A stretch of 21,464 nucleotides of DNA from an uncultured Faecalibacterium sp. (GTDB lineage: Bacteria > Bacillota > Clostridia > Oscillospirales > Ruminococcaceae). The stretch spans positions 1 to 21,464 of the forward strand of contig CAKSXW010000030.1 in NCBI GenBank assembly GCA_934518555.1, written 5' to 3'. The notes below the pieces were generated by a model, which was given only the letters and a program-made list of their open reading frames with translations, was not told where the DNA came from and ran no database searches. Shown in pieces: positions 5,791 through 13,379 of this stretch. The translations under genes were made by a program, and so were the position numbers. Numbering within the stretch: position 1 is the first letter of the stretch; every line of letters starts with the position of its first letter.

Positions 5791-6490
5791 GGCAGGGGCC
5801 AAGGTGCTGCGGATCGCCCTGGCAAGCTACGACCCCCGGGAGCTGCGGGTGCAGAAGAACTACCTACAGGAGCAGACCCTGGCTCTGGAATGCAGCTGCT
5901 ACCGCAGCGGCCGCAGGCTGCTGGAACAGATACGGTGCCGCCGCCCCATAGATGTGGTGGTGCTGAACAGCGAGCTGGAGGATATGAACGACCTGGAGTT
6001 TATCCGGCAGCTGCGGCGGCTGGACCGCAAGCCCCTGCTGATGCTGTTGGACAGCAGCGGACCCACTGATCTCCTCCTGGCCCAGGAGCCGGGGTGGATC
6101 CGGCGCACGGAGCTGCAGGACCTGGTACGGGACCTGTATCGGCTGCCGGGCCAGGCAGGCCAGGACCTGGAACGGCGGTGTCGGCAGCTGTATGCGGAGT
6201 GGGGCATCCCACCTCTGGACATCAATTGCAGCTACCTGAATTGTGCAGTGGGCCTGGTGTGCGGCACGCCCCGTAAAATGGCCATCCGCAAGGAGATCCT
6301 GCAAGCGGTGAGCCAGCAATATGACACCACTGTGACGGCGGTGGACAGCAGCATCCGCCGCATGATCGAACAATTGGTAGCAAGACCCACCCGGGCCTGG
6401 GAGTGCTTCAAAAAAGACAGCGGCCTTGCAGGAGAAAAGCCTACCACCGGCAAGCTGATCTACGCTGTCAAAAATCATTTGAGCCGGTAA
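5777..6490 (+). CDS. Spo0A-like regulator with degenerate receiver domain
   Basis: A 237-aa protein. Residues 10-122 have the length and beta-strand pattern of a response-regulator receiver (LRIALASYD; IDVVVLNSELEDMNDLEFIR). The phospho-acceptor Asp is Asn64, the N-terminal acidic pair is mostly absent (ASYD), and no KP motif is seen near residue 105. Residues 133-237 match the Spo0A C-terminal DNA-binding domain (GIPPLDINCSYLNCAVGLV, then AIRKEILQAVSQQYDTT, then SSIRRMI, ending KPTTGKLIYAVKNHL). In Bacilli this domain binds 0A boxes. It therefore looks like a DNA-binding protein that cannot be switched by ordinary Asp phosphorylation. The start is GTG at 5777, overlapping the previous gene by 14 bp; a GTG at 5801 is an alternative. 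It is probably a Spo0A paralogue, not the master sporulation regulator itself. Confidence 0.82.
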   Translation: MENNEAGAKVLRIALASYDPRELRVQKNYLQEQTLALECSCYRSGRRLLEQIRCRRPIDVVVLNSELEDMNDLEFIRQLRRLDRKPLLMLLDSSGPTDLLLAQEPGWIRRTELQDLVRDLYRLPGQAGQDLERRCRQLYAEWGIPPLDINCSYLNCAVGLVCGTPRKMAIRKEILQAVSQQYDTTVTAVDSSIRRMIEQLVARPTRAWECFKKDSGLAGEKPTTGKLIYAVKNHLSR

Positions 6491-6527
6491 GATCCCACAG
6501 GGATGCACAAGTCGGGAGGGGTAAGGA

Positions 6528-7370
6528 ATGGAGCAGGCACAGCAAAAGGAAGCGGAGGTACTCTCGGTGCAGTCCGTGCCGCAGCAGGCAGTGGAACAAG
6601 CGTGTTTTCACCCACTGCGGCTCATAAGCCGCAACTGTGAATACCTGGAACAGCGTCTGGGCCGTTCCGGGGCCGACGCAGTGTCGCTGCAGGCCGTCCG
6701 GGATATCGGCACAGAGGCTGCCCGGCTGGAGCGGACCCTGGGGGAGGTTTTGGACCTGTTGGAGTATCTCCAGGATGAGGAGGAACCCCCCATGGTGCCC
6801 CTGGACCTGCGCCAGCTGCTGGGGCAGTTTGAGGCCCAGGCAGATATGATCCAAAGCCAGCTGGGGGTCACTCTGACGCTGGAATGCAAAGAGGGGGCCT
6901 GCCGGGTGCTGGCCAGCCAGGAGGATGTGCAGCGGCTCTGCCTGCACCTGCTCTCCAATGCCCTCCGGGCCTGCCAGCCCGGGGGCAGGGTACAGCTTGC
7001 CCTTTGCCGTCGGCAGGACGCCTGGCAGCTGACCGTGGAGGACGACGGCTGCGGCCTGCCGGACAGCGGCGGCGACGCCTGGGTGGAAAACCGCCGCAGC
7101 TTTTTGGGCGGTGCCCAGCTGGGGCTGCTGCTGTGCCGGGAAAGCTGCCGCCGCATGGGCTGGAGCCTGGAACTGCAGCAGGCCTCCCCACGGGGGACTC
7201 GGGCCGTGGTCACCATCCCCCTGCCGGGGCAGCAGGCTCTGGAGCAGGAGTGGGACCTTTGCGCCGGAGACGCCAACGTGGTCCGGGAACAGGACCACTA
7301 CCGGCTGCGTGCCATGCTGGTACGGGAGATGCGTACCATGCCGGAGCGGTGGGACCCCGAAGAAGAATAA
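6528..7370 (+). CDS. Soluble histidine-kinase-like ATPase with atypical dimerisation domain
   Basis: A 280-aa cytoplasmic protein with no membrane segment and no sensor domain. Residues 25-85 look like the two-helix dimerisation region of histidine kinases (HPLRLISRN...EAARLERTLGEVLDLLEYL). Where typical kinases have H-E-L-R-N-P-L, this reads QACFHPL, so the usual His aligns with Gln24. The only His, His28, sits next to the Pro. The HATPase domain (about 93-232) is intact: N-box LHLLSNALRA (139-148), G1 DDGCGLP (172-178) and G2 box at 194-203, ending GTRAVVTIPLP. A 48-residue charged tail follows. The ATG at 6528 has a GGAGGGGTAAGG site. It follows the Spo0A-like gene by 37 bp and ends at a strong terminator. 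It may be a partner of that regulator acting by binding, or a kinase using an unusual His; this is undecided. Confidence 0.8.
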   Translation: MEQAQQKEAEVLSVQSVPQQAVEQACFHPLRLISRNCEYLEQRLGRSGADAVSLQAVRDIGTEAARLERTLGEVLDLLEYLQDEEEPPMVPLDLRQLLGQFEAQADMIQSQLGVTLTLECKEGACRVLASQEDVQRLCLHLLSNALRACQPGGRVQLALCRRQDAWQLTVEDDGCGLPDSGGDAWVENRRSFLGGAQLGLLLCRESCRRMGWSLELQQASPRGTRAVVTIPLPGQQALEQEWDLCAGDANVVREQDHYRLRAMLVREMRTMPERWDPEEE

Positions 7371-7378
7371 CAGCAAAA

Positions 7379-7430
7379 AAACGGACCGGAGCTCATCCCC
7401 ACACAGGGGAGCTCCGGTCCGTTTGTGTTT
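7379..7430. terminator. Bidirectional terminator between convergent operons
   Basis: AAACGGACCGGAGCTC (7379-7394) pairs with GAGCTCCGGTCCGTTT (7409-7424), a 16-bp perfect stem. On the plus strand it is followed by GTG and TTT (T-poor); on the minus strand the stem ends in a run of seven U (7381-7375). It therefore probably stops luxS transcripts most efficiently as well as the Spo0A-like operon. Confidence 0.85.
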
Positions 7431-7443
7431 ACGCTAAGAAAGC

Positions 7444-7896
7444 TCAGTAATGCAGTGCATCGCCGGTAAGGGCTTCCAGCACCGGCACCATGGCGGCGGC
7501 CTCTGCCCGGGCGGCAGGCAGGTCCATGTCACGGTAGTTGCCGCACTCCACTTCGCTGGCACCGGGCACATCGCCCTCAAAGGCTGCCATAAAGCGGAAG
7601 GAATCCACCGTCAGCTCCAGTGCCTGGGCAGGGGTAAGGCCCCGGGTCAGCAGGTAAAAACCGGTGCGGCAGCCCATGGGCCCCACATAGATCACCTGGT
7701 CCCGGAAGGCACTGTTGCGGGCGTAGGTGGCAAACAGGTGCTCCAGGGTGTGGGCGGCGGCGGTGGTAAGATAATCCCCCTGGTTGGGCTTTTTCATCCG
7801 GATGTCCCAGGTCAGCACGTCGCCGTCCTGGCGGCTCAGGTACATCCCCCGGTCCAACTTGGTGTGGTCCACGCAGAAACTAGCAATGCGTTCCAT
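7444..7896 (-). CDS. luxS: S-ribosylhomocysteine lyase
   Basis: A 150-aa protein, normal length for LuxS. It cleaves S-ribosylhomocysteine to homocysteine and the autoinducer-2 precursor DPD in the activated methyl cycle. The metal ligands are visible as HTLEH (His49, Glu52, His53) and Cys118 in SEVECGNY. The catalytic cysteine is Cys76 in GPMGCRTGFYLL. The chosen start, ATG at 7896 (MERIASFCVDH), has AAGGAGG 6 nt upstream; upstream in-frame codons run into the end of pyk and give no family-like sequence. It lies 19 bases after pyk on the same strand with no terminator or promoter between, so it is almost certainly co-transcribed with pyk. No pfs/mtnN gene, its usual pathway partner, is present in the window. 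Confidence 0.96.
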   Translation of the reverse strand: MERIASFCVDHTKLDRGMYLSRQDGDVLTWDIRMKKPNQGDYLTTAAAHTLEHLFATYARNSAFRDQVIYVGPMGCRTGFYLLTRGLTPAQALELTVDSFRFMAAFEGDVPGASEVECGNYRDMDLPAARAEAAAMVPVLEALTGDALHY

Positions 7897-7915
7897 GATC
7901 TTCCTCCTTGCTGGC

Positions 7916-9673
7916 TCAGGCCTGCAGGCGCTGCACGCTGCCGTGGGCGCAATCCACAGCGATGACCAGGCCGTCACGGATGTGGCTGGTGGCCCCGGCG
8001 GCCCCTACGATGGTGGGCTTCAGCAGAGCCTTGCCGGCAATGGCGGCGTGGCTGTTGAGGCCCGGCTCCTCCACGATGAGGGCAGCGGCGTCACGGACGT
8101 AGCTCAGCATCTCGTTGGAGGTGGAAGGCACCACCAGCACCATGCCGGGGCGGAACTTGGCCCGGACCTCGTCCAGGGTGCGGCAGACGCAGGCCTTGCC
8201 GGTGGCACTGGCCACGTCGGCGTCCTCACGGCCCACGCCCACACCGGTGGCCAGGCAGTTGCCTACCATGTGGATCTTGATCATGTTGGTGGTGCCGGAA
8301 ATGCCCACCGGAACACCGGCAGTGACCACAGCCAGCTCACCATCGTGGAGGTAGCCGTTCTCCTTGGCCAGAGAGGTGGACATCTCAATGAGCTCGTCGG
8401 TGTTGTGGGCCAGAGACATCATCAGGGGAGTGATGCCCCAGCTCAGGGACAGCTGACGCTGCACCTGCTCCTTCATGACGCAGGCAATAATGGGCTGGGC
8501 CGGGCGGTACTTGCTCAGCAGCCGGGCAGTGGTGCCGGACTCGGTAACGGTAACGATGGCAGCGGCGTTCACGTCCTTGGCGGTGAGGCAGGCAGCGTGA
8601 GCGGTGGCGTCAGAGACGCTGATCTTGCCGCCGGTCTTTTCGGTCAGGGTGCTGACACGGGACCGGGTATCCTGCTCGGTGCGCTCTGCAATGGCGGACA
8701 TGGTCTTCAGGGCCTCCACAGGGTAGGCACCGGCAGCGGTCTCGCCGGACAGCATAATGGCAGAAGTGCCGTCGTAGATGGCGTTGGCCACGTCAGAGAT
8801 CTCGGCACGGGTGGGGCGGGGGTTCACCATCATGCTGTCCAGCATCTGGGTAGCAGTGACGATGGGCTTGCCAAAGGAGAAGGACCGCTCGATGATGGTC
8901 TTCTGGATGCCGGGCAGCTCGGTGAAGTCGATCTCCACGCCCAGATCACCACGGGCCACCATGACGGCGTCGGCGGCAGCCAGGATGCTGTCGATGTTGT
9001 TGACGCCCTCACGGTTCTCGATCTTGGCGATGATGCGGATGTTGGAGTTGTGCTCGTTCAGCAGGTTGCGGATCTCGTACACGTCCTGTGCGGTACGCAC
9101 AAAGGAGGCGGCGATGAAGTCGAAGCCCTGCTGGGCACCAAAGATGATGTCATCCCGGTCACGCTGGCTCATATAGGGCATGGACAGGTGCACGCCGGGC
9201 ACGTTGACGCCCTTCTTGTTCTTGATCTTGCCGCTGTTCAGCACCTTGCAGACGATGTCGGTGTCGTTGACAGTCTGGATCTGCAGCTTGATCAGGCCGT
9301 CGTCCAGCATGATGGAACCGCCGGGCTGCACGTCCTGGGGCAGCTCCTTATAGGTAATGGAGCAGATCTCCTTGGTGCCCTCCACGTCACGGGTGGTCAG
9401 AGTGAAGATCTGGCCGGCCTCCAGCTGCTCCACACCGTTCTTGAAGTCCTTCAGGCGGATCTCAGGGCCCTTGGTGTCCAGCAGGGCAGCCACCGGCTTG
9501 CCCAGCTCTTCCCGGATGGCCTTCAGGTTCTCCAGGCGGCCCAGGTGCTCCTCGTGGGAGCCGTGGGAGAAGTTGAACCGTGCCACGTTCATGCCGTTAG
9601 CAACCAGCTCCCGGAGAACGCCCTCTTTATCGGTGGAAGGACCCAGGGTGCAGATGATCTTCGTTTTTCTCAT
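7916..9673 (-). CDS. pyk: Pyruvate kinase with C-terminal PEP-utiliser-like domain
   Basis: A 585-aa enzyme converting PEP and ADP to pyruvate and ATP. Visible core motifs are KIICTLGPS at the N terminus, FNFSHGSHEEH, KIENREGVNNID then VARGDLGVEI, and TQMLDSMMVNPRPTRAE followed by DGTSAIMLSGETAAG. The last ~80 residues (GMVLVVPSTSNEML, PGLNSHAAIAGKALLKPTIVG) are the extra swivelling domain found in Bacillus-type pyruvate kinases; its usual TSHA reads NSHA. The start chosen is ATG at 9673, with GGAGG 8 nt upstream; a TTG at 9691 lies upstream of the Shine-Dalgarno site and is rejected. It is the first gene of a pyk-luxS operon, with a TATAAT promoter about 150 nt upstream. Confidence 0.97.
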   Translation of the reverse strand: MRKTKIICTLGPSTDKEGVLRELVANGMNVARFNFSHGSHEEHLGRLENLKAIREELGKPVAALLDTKGPEIRLKDFKNGVEQLEAGQIFTLTTRDVEGTKEICSITYKELPQDVQPGGSIMLDDGLIKLQIQTVNDTDIVCKVLNSGKIKNKKGVNVPGVHLSMPYMSQRDRDDIIFGAQQGFDFIAASFVRTAQDVYEIRNLLNEHNSNIRIIAKIENREGVNNIDSILAAADAVMVARGDLGVEIDFTELPGIQKTIIERSFSFGKPIVTATQMLDSMMVNPRPTRAEISDVANAIYDGTSAIMLSGETAAGAYPVEALKTMSAIAERTEQDTRSRVSTLTEKTGGKISVSDATAHAACLTAKDVNAAAIVTVTESGTTARLLSKYRPAQPIIACVMKEQVQRQLSLSWGITPLMMSLAHNTDELIEMSTSLAKENGYLHDGELAVVTAGVPVGISGTTNMIKIHMVGNCLATGVGVGREDADVASATGKACVCRTLDEVRAKFRPGMVLVVPSTSNEMLSYVRDAAALIVEEPGLNSHAAIAGKALLKPTIVGAAGATSHIRDGLVIAVDCAHGSVQRLQA

Positions 9674-9759
9674 AAAATATACCTCCGTCAACGTTTCTTG
9701 CTACTCTCTATTATTTTGCGGCAGGCTGCTGCGCTCCATGCAGGCGGCCTCCGCTGGAC

Positions 9760-9779
9760 CCACGGGAAAACTCCCGTGG
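9760..9779 (-). other. Hairpin in the pyk leader
   Basis: CCACGGGA (9760-9767) and TCCCGTGG (9772-9779) form a perfect 8-bp stem with a 4-nt loop inside the ~150-nt untranslated leader of pyk. No U-run follows, so it is more likely a folding or stability element than a terminator. Confidence 0.45.
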
Positions 9780-9831
9780 AAGGACAAAAAATCAGGGGTG
9801 GAGCCTTTTACCCAAAACTCTACCACCTACT

Positions 9832-9860
9832 ATTATAAACGCTTGGATACAATAGAGCAA
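9832..9860 (-). promoter_or_regulatory. Promoter of pyk-luxS
   Basis: On the minus strand TTGCTC (9860-9855), 17-bp spacer, TATAAT (9837-9832). Perfect -10; the predicted start near 9825 leaves a leader of about 150 nt before the pyk ATG. Confidence 0.8.
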
Positions 9861-10022
9861 GAAAAAGTTTTGTCTGCCCGGCATTTTTTTCGGCGGCAAA
9901 GATGTCTTTACCGCAAAAGAACGCACCTAGGCAAAAAAGCGCAGAAATCTTTGGTCAAATCGTGAAGAAAATGACGAAGGATTTGTCTAAAATGCCAAAG
10001 AATCACCGCCTTGCGGAAACCC

Positions 10023-10051
10023 TTGCATCTGCCGCCGGATTTGCTTATAAT
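10023..10051 (+). promoter_or_regulatory. Promoter of deoB
   Basis: TTGCAT (10023-10028), 17-bp spacer, TATAAT (10046-10051). Predicted start near 10058, about 54 nt before the chosen deoB start codon. Confidence 0.82.
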
Positions 10052-10111
10052 GGTAGCAAAGGAAAGTAGCACTTGTCCGGCCCCGGCCGGAAGAAAATGG
10101 AGTATACGGAT

Positions 10112-11290
10112 ATGGAAAAACGTGTTTTTCTGGTGGTCCTGGACAGCTTTGGCATTGGCGCAGAGCCGGATGCCGCCGCCTTTGGCGACGAGGGCACCAA
10201 CACCCTGGGTGCTATTGCAAGGCACCCCAATTTTGACTGCCCCAACCTGCAGCGGCTGGGCCTGTTCAACATCGACGGCGTGACCGCCGGGGTAAAGACG
10301 GCAGCCCCCACGGCGGCCTTTGCCCGGCTGCAGGAGCAGAGCATGGGCAAGGACACCACCATTGGCCACTGGGAGATCGCCGGTGTGGTGAGCCCCCGGC
10401 CCCTGCCCACCTTCCCGGAGGGGTTCCCGGAGGAGTTGATCCGGGAGTACGAGGCCAAGACAGGCCACAAGGTGCTGTGCAACAAGCCCTATTCCGGCAC
10501 CCAGGTGCTGAAGGACTACGGCGAGCAGGCCATGCGTGAGGATGCTCTCATCGTGTACACCAGTGCCGACAGCGTGTTCCAGGTGGCGGCCAACGAGGAG
10601 CAGGTGCCGGTGCAGCAGCTGTACCGCTACTGCGAGATGGCCCGGGAGATGCTGAAGGGGGAGTACGGCGTGGGCCGTGTCATCGCCCGGCCCTACCTGG
10701 GCAACACCGCCGAGACCTTCTACCGCACCACCAACCGCCATGACCTGAGTCTGAAGCCCCCTCGTGCCACCATGCTGGACCTGCTGAAGGAGGCTGGCAA
10801 GGATGTGATCGCCGTAGGCAAGATCTTTGATATCTTTGACGGCGAGGGCGTGACGGAAAAGATCAAGACCACCGGCAACACCAACGGCATGGCCTTTACC
10901 AAGGCCCTGCAGACCCGGGATTTTGAGGGCCTGGCCTTTGTGAACCTGGTGGATTTTGATATGCTCTATGGTCACCGCCGGGACGTGGCAGGCTACGCCG
11001 CCGCCGCCACGGAGTTTGACCGCTTTTTGGCAGAGTTCCTCCCCGGGATGCGAGAGGGAGACCTGCTGATGATCACCGCCGACCACGGCTGTGACCCCTC
11101 CTACACCAAGACCACCGACCACACCCGGGAGTATGTGCCTTACCTGGTGTGCGGCAAGGGGGTAAAGCCCGGGGTGGACCTGGGCACCAAGCTGGGCTTT
11201 GGCACCATTGCTCAGACCATCTGCCAGTATCTGGGGGTGGATGCCTCCAGCCTGGACGGCACCAGCGTCTGGGACCAGATCCGGGCATAA
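10112..11290 (+). CDS. deoB: Phosphopentomutase
   Basis: A 392-aa enzyme of the alkaline-phosphatase superfamily that interconverts ribose (or deoxyribose) 1-phosphate and 5-phosphate, linking nucleoside breakdown to the pentose phosphate pathway. Visible family motifs are VFLVVLDSFGIGAEPDA (metal-binding Asp), KDTTIGHWEIAG (phospho-acceptor Thr loop), NLVDFDMLYGHRRD, and ITADHGCDPSYTKTTDHTRE with the remaining metal-binding Asp/His residues. ATG at 10112 (MEKRVFLVV) is chosen because GGAG lies 9 nt upstream; ATG at 10097 would add five residues and has GGAAG only 3-4 nt away. A TTG at 10073 is rejected. It is monocistronic, with its own promoter and a strong terminator. It works with deoD and cdd about 8 kb downstream. 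Confidence 0.96.
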   Translation: MEKRVFLVVLDSFGIGAEPDAAAFGDEGTNTLGAIARHPNFDCPNLQRLGLFNIDGVTAGVKTAAPTAAFARLQEQSMGKDTTIGHWEIAGVVSPRPLPTFPEGFPEELIREYEAKTGHKVLCNKPYSGTQVLKDYGEQAMREDALIVYTSADSVFQVAANEEQVPVQQLYRYCEMAREMLKGEYGVGRVIARPYLGNTAETFYRTTNRHDLSLKPPRATMLDLLKEAGKDVIAVGKIFDIFDGEGVTEKIKTTGNTNGMAFTKALQTRDFEGLAFVNLVDFDMLYGHRRDVAGYAAAATEFDRFLAEFLPGMREGDLLMITADHGCDPSYTKTTDHTREYVPYLVCGKGVKPGVDLGTKLGFGTIAQTICQYLGVDASSLDGTSVWDQIRA

Positions 11291-11308
11291 GCTGCCGAAT
11301 AAAAGCAT

Positions 11309-11348
11309 AAAAGGACCCGGCCTGCAGGGTTGCAGGCCGGGTCCTTTT
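11309..11348. terminator. Bidirectional terminator between deoB and the LCP gene
   Basis: AAAAGGACCCGGCCTGCA (11309-11326) and TGCAGGCCGGGTCCTTTT (11331-11348) form an 18-bp perfect stem with a 4-nt loop. The A/T ends supply a U-tract for both directions, serving deoB from the left and the LCP gene from the right. Confidence 0.92.
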
Positions 11349-11359
11349 GGTTTGTGGGG

Positions 11360-12994
11360 TCAATCAGCGTCGTTCTGGGAGGTGCCGTAGATGGCGTCCA
11401 GAATGGTGGAGGCGGCGTTATAGATGGAAGAAGCTGCCTGCTCCACCTGCTCCCTGGTGGGTGCAGAGAAGGCAGGAGCGTCCCCAGTGGTGTCGGTGCC
11501 GCTTTCCGCCGGAGCTTCCGGCTCCTGGGGCTGGGTGGCAGCCGGGTCCTCCGTGGAGGGCTCTGCCGGTTCTTCGGCAGGGGTCTGGTCCTCCGGCACA
11601 CTGTCGGCCGGTTCCTCCACCGTGCTGTCCGGGGTCTCCTCCGGCACCGACCCGGCGTTGGGGTCGGTGGTAGGGGTAAAGACCTCTGTCTTTTCCGGGG
11701 TCTGGGTGGTGCTGCTTACGGTGCCCTCACCGCCCAGCACCGAGGCCATCAGCTCCTTGGCCTTGTTGACAGAGGCCTCGTCAGGCTTCATGACATAGAG
11801 CTTCTGGCCCTTGGCGGAGTAGCACTTGGTGCTGGAGCCGGAGCTGCCGGTAACGGTAAGGCTCTGGATGTCCCACTCGGCAAAATCGCCCAGCTGCATC
11901 CGCACCAGGGCACTGATCTGGTCCTGGGAAAAATCGGTGACGAAGCAGTCGGCAGCGGCGTCCATGATCTTGGAAAAGCCCATGAGCAGGGCAGGGGACT
12001 TGATCTTGTTCAGCATGGCATCAATGACCTTCATCTGGTTGATGCCTCGCTGGATATCTCCGGTGGCAAAGGCGTGACGCTCCCGGGCAAAGGCCAGGGC
12101 GGCCTTGCCGTCCAGGTGGTTCCAGCCCTCCACAAAGGTGGTGGGGTCATAGTAGCCGGGGCTGCCCACGGAGGTAAAGGCCTGGTCGGAGTACACATCC
12201 ACGCCGCCCAGGGCGTCCACCACGCTCATAAACCCGGCAAAGTTGATGCGGATATAGTGGTCCACCGAGACGCCGTACAGGTTGCCCAGGGTGGCCATGC
12301 TGGTCTCCACTCCGTAGAGGCCGGCGTGGGTCAGCTTATCCTTGCTGCTGGTGCCAGCCAGGTCCACATAGTAGTCCCGGGGGGTGTTGATAAGGGCCAC
12401 CTGCTTGGTCTGGGGGTTCACGGCAGCCAGAATGTTCACATCACTGCGGGCGTTTTCGGTCAGCTCGCCTCGGGTGTCCACACCGCTGAGGTAGACCACG
12501 AAGGGCTCCTTGGTGATCTTGTTGGCCTCGGCACCCGTCAGCAGACCGTTGGTCATGCTGCCCAGGGCCGACAGGCCCTGCTGGGTCCACACACAGCCCA
12601 GGGCCATGCAGGCGCACAGAAATACCGAGAACACCCGGGCCACCCGGCCCGGCACCTTGTATTCCTGGCAGCGATGGACCAGCAGCCACAGCAGGGCCAG
12701 CAGGGCCCCGATGATCACCAGGTACAGGGCAGGGAGCATCTGGGTGCGCCACAGCTGCACCAAGGCAGCCACGCTCAGCAGACCCTGGAGCCCCAGCAGC
12801 AGCTTGCTCCAGGCAGAAAGCCCGGCGGCAGCGGCCTGGGGGGCAGGGGTACGGGAGGCAGGGGTACGGGAGGGCCTGGGCTGGGAGGGCTGCTCGGCAA
12901 AAAAGGCAGAGCTGTCCACCGCAACGGTGCGGTCCTCCGGGGTGTTCTCTTTGCGGCCCATCCGCCGCAGGGAACGATTGCGTTCATCCTTCAT
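11360..12994 (-). CDS. LytR-CpsA-Psr (LCP) family cell-wall ligase
   Basis: A 544-aa membrane protein. A cytoplasmic N terminus of about 60 residues contains a TPASRTPAP-type repeat. Three hydrophobic helices follow (about 65-81, 87-107, 119-137). The LCP domain covers about 165-330: YLSGVDTRG, ARSDVNILAAVNP (Asp185), LINTPRDYYVDL (Arg206, Asp207), KLTHAGLYG, INFAGFMSVVDALGGVDVYSD and FARERHAFATGDIQRGINQMKV. The family transfers glycopolymers from a lipid carrier to peptidoglycan outside the membrane. After about residue 430 comes a ~110-residue Pro/Glu/Thr/Ser-rich, acidic extension, unusual for the core family and probably a disordered wall-spanning tail. ATG at 12994 has AAGGAG 7-8 nt upstream. 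It is last in the nadE operon, 28 bases after the NusG-II gene. Confidence 0.93.
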   Translation of the reverse strand: MKDERNRSLRRMGRKENTPEDRTVAVDSSAFFAEQPSQPRPSRTPASRTPAPQAAAAGLSAWSKLLLGLQGLLSVAALVQLWRTQMLPALYLVIIGALLALLWLLVHRCQEYKVPGRVARVFSVFLCACMALGCVWTQQGLSALGSMTNGLLTGAEANKITKEPFVVYLSGVDTRGELTENARSDVNILAAVNPQTKQVALINTPRDYYVDLAGTSSKDKLTHAGLYGVETSMATLGNLYGVSVDHYIRINFAGFMSVVDALGGVDVYSDQAFTSVGSPGYYDPTTFVEGWNHLDGKAALAFARERHAFATGDIQRGINQMKVIDAMLNKIKSPALLMGFSKIMDAAADCFVTDFSQDQISALVRMQLGDFAEWDIQSLTVTGSSGSSTKCYSAKGQKLYVMKPDEASVNKAKELMASVLGGEGTVSSTTQTPEKTEVFTPTTDPNAGSVPEETPDSTVEEPADSVPEDQTPAEEPAEPSTEDPAATQPQEPEAPAESGTDTTGDAPAFSAPTREQVEQAASSIYNAASTILDAIYGTSQNDAD

Positions 12995-13022
12995 AGGAAA
13001 TCTCCTTTTTAAAAGGCAGGGC

Positions 13023-13376
13023 TCAGTCCACCGGAACGATGGTCAGCACCGCCCGGGCCGGAAGGCAGGTGGCGGTCTGGTCCTCCTGGGACAGCCAGCC
13101 AAAGCCCTCACAGATGTGGTCCGGGCAGGGGGAGCTTACAAAGCGAACGGCCCCCTGCTGGATCTGAATATGGACGGTGTAGTAGCCGGTATCCACGTCA
13201 TAGCTGGCGTCCTGGTTCAGGGGGAACTGCAGGGTGGTGTTGCTGTCTCCGTAGATCAGCTCCGCCTGCAGGTGGGAGCTGCTGGCCTTGGACTGGCGCA
13301 GCACCAGCAGCCCGGCGGCAATGGCCAGCACCACAGCGGCAAAAATAAGGTTGGTCAGCAGGTTTTTGTGTTTCAT
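13023..13376 (-). CDS. Membrane-anchored NusG domain II-type protein
   Basis: A 117-aa protein with an N-terminal membrane helix (LIFAAVVLAIAAGLLVL, about 10-26) and an extracytoplasmic domain. The core SSPCPDHICEGFGWLSQEDQ, then TATCLPARAVLTI, is the pattern of the NusG domain-II (DUF1312) family, with Cys84, Cys89 and Cys104 conserved. Such proteins often accompany Gx/flavin-related membrane genes in Firmicutes; the molecular function is not established. The ATG at 13376 is 3 nt after the nadE stop codon, and AAGGA within the nadE tail supplies the ribosome site, so translation is coupled. No lipobox cysteine is seen. It is the middle gene of nadE - NusG-II - LCP. Confidence 0.85.
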   Translation of the reverse strand: MKHKNLLTNLIFAAVVLAIAAGLLVLRQSKASSSHLQAELIYGDSNTTLQFPLNQDASYDVDTGYYTVHIQIQQGAVRFVSSPCPDHICEGFGWLSQEDQTATCLPARAVLTIVPVD

Positions 13377-13379
13377 GGT

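Larger units (their letters stand above)
9674..10111. other. Divergent intergenic region pyk/deoB
   Basis: About 440 bases containing the pyk promoter and a ~150-nt pyk leader on the minus strand, then the deoB promoter on the plus strand. The middle (about 9861-10022) holds no gene, terminator or recognised motif. Open frames across it have no ribosome site. Confidence 0.7.

Noticed and set aside
7784..9838. A 684-codon plus-strand open frame across pyk and luxS
   Set aside because: Antisense shadow of pyk; composition typical of antisense frames and no recognisable motif.
9908..11308. A 466-codon minus-strand open frame over deoB
   Set aside because: Antisense shadow; it runs through the deoB promoter and terminator regions and has no family motif.
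12835..12880. Short tandem repeat GGGGTACGGGAGGCA in the LCP gene as a phase-variation tract
   Set aside because: Only two imperfect units in frame, encoding a TPASRTPA linker; too short to suggest slippage switching.
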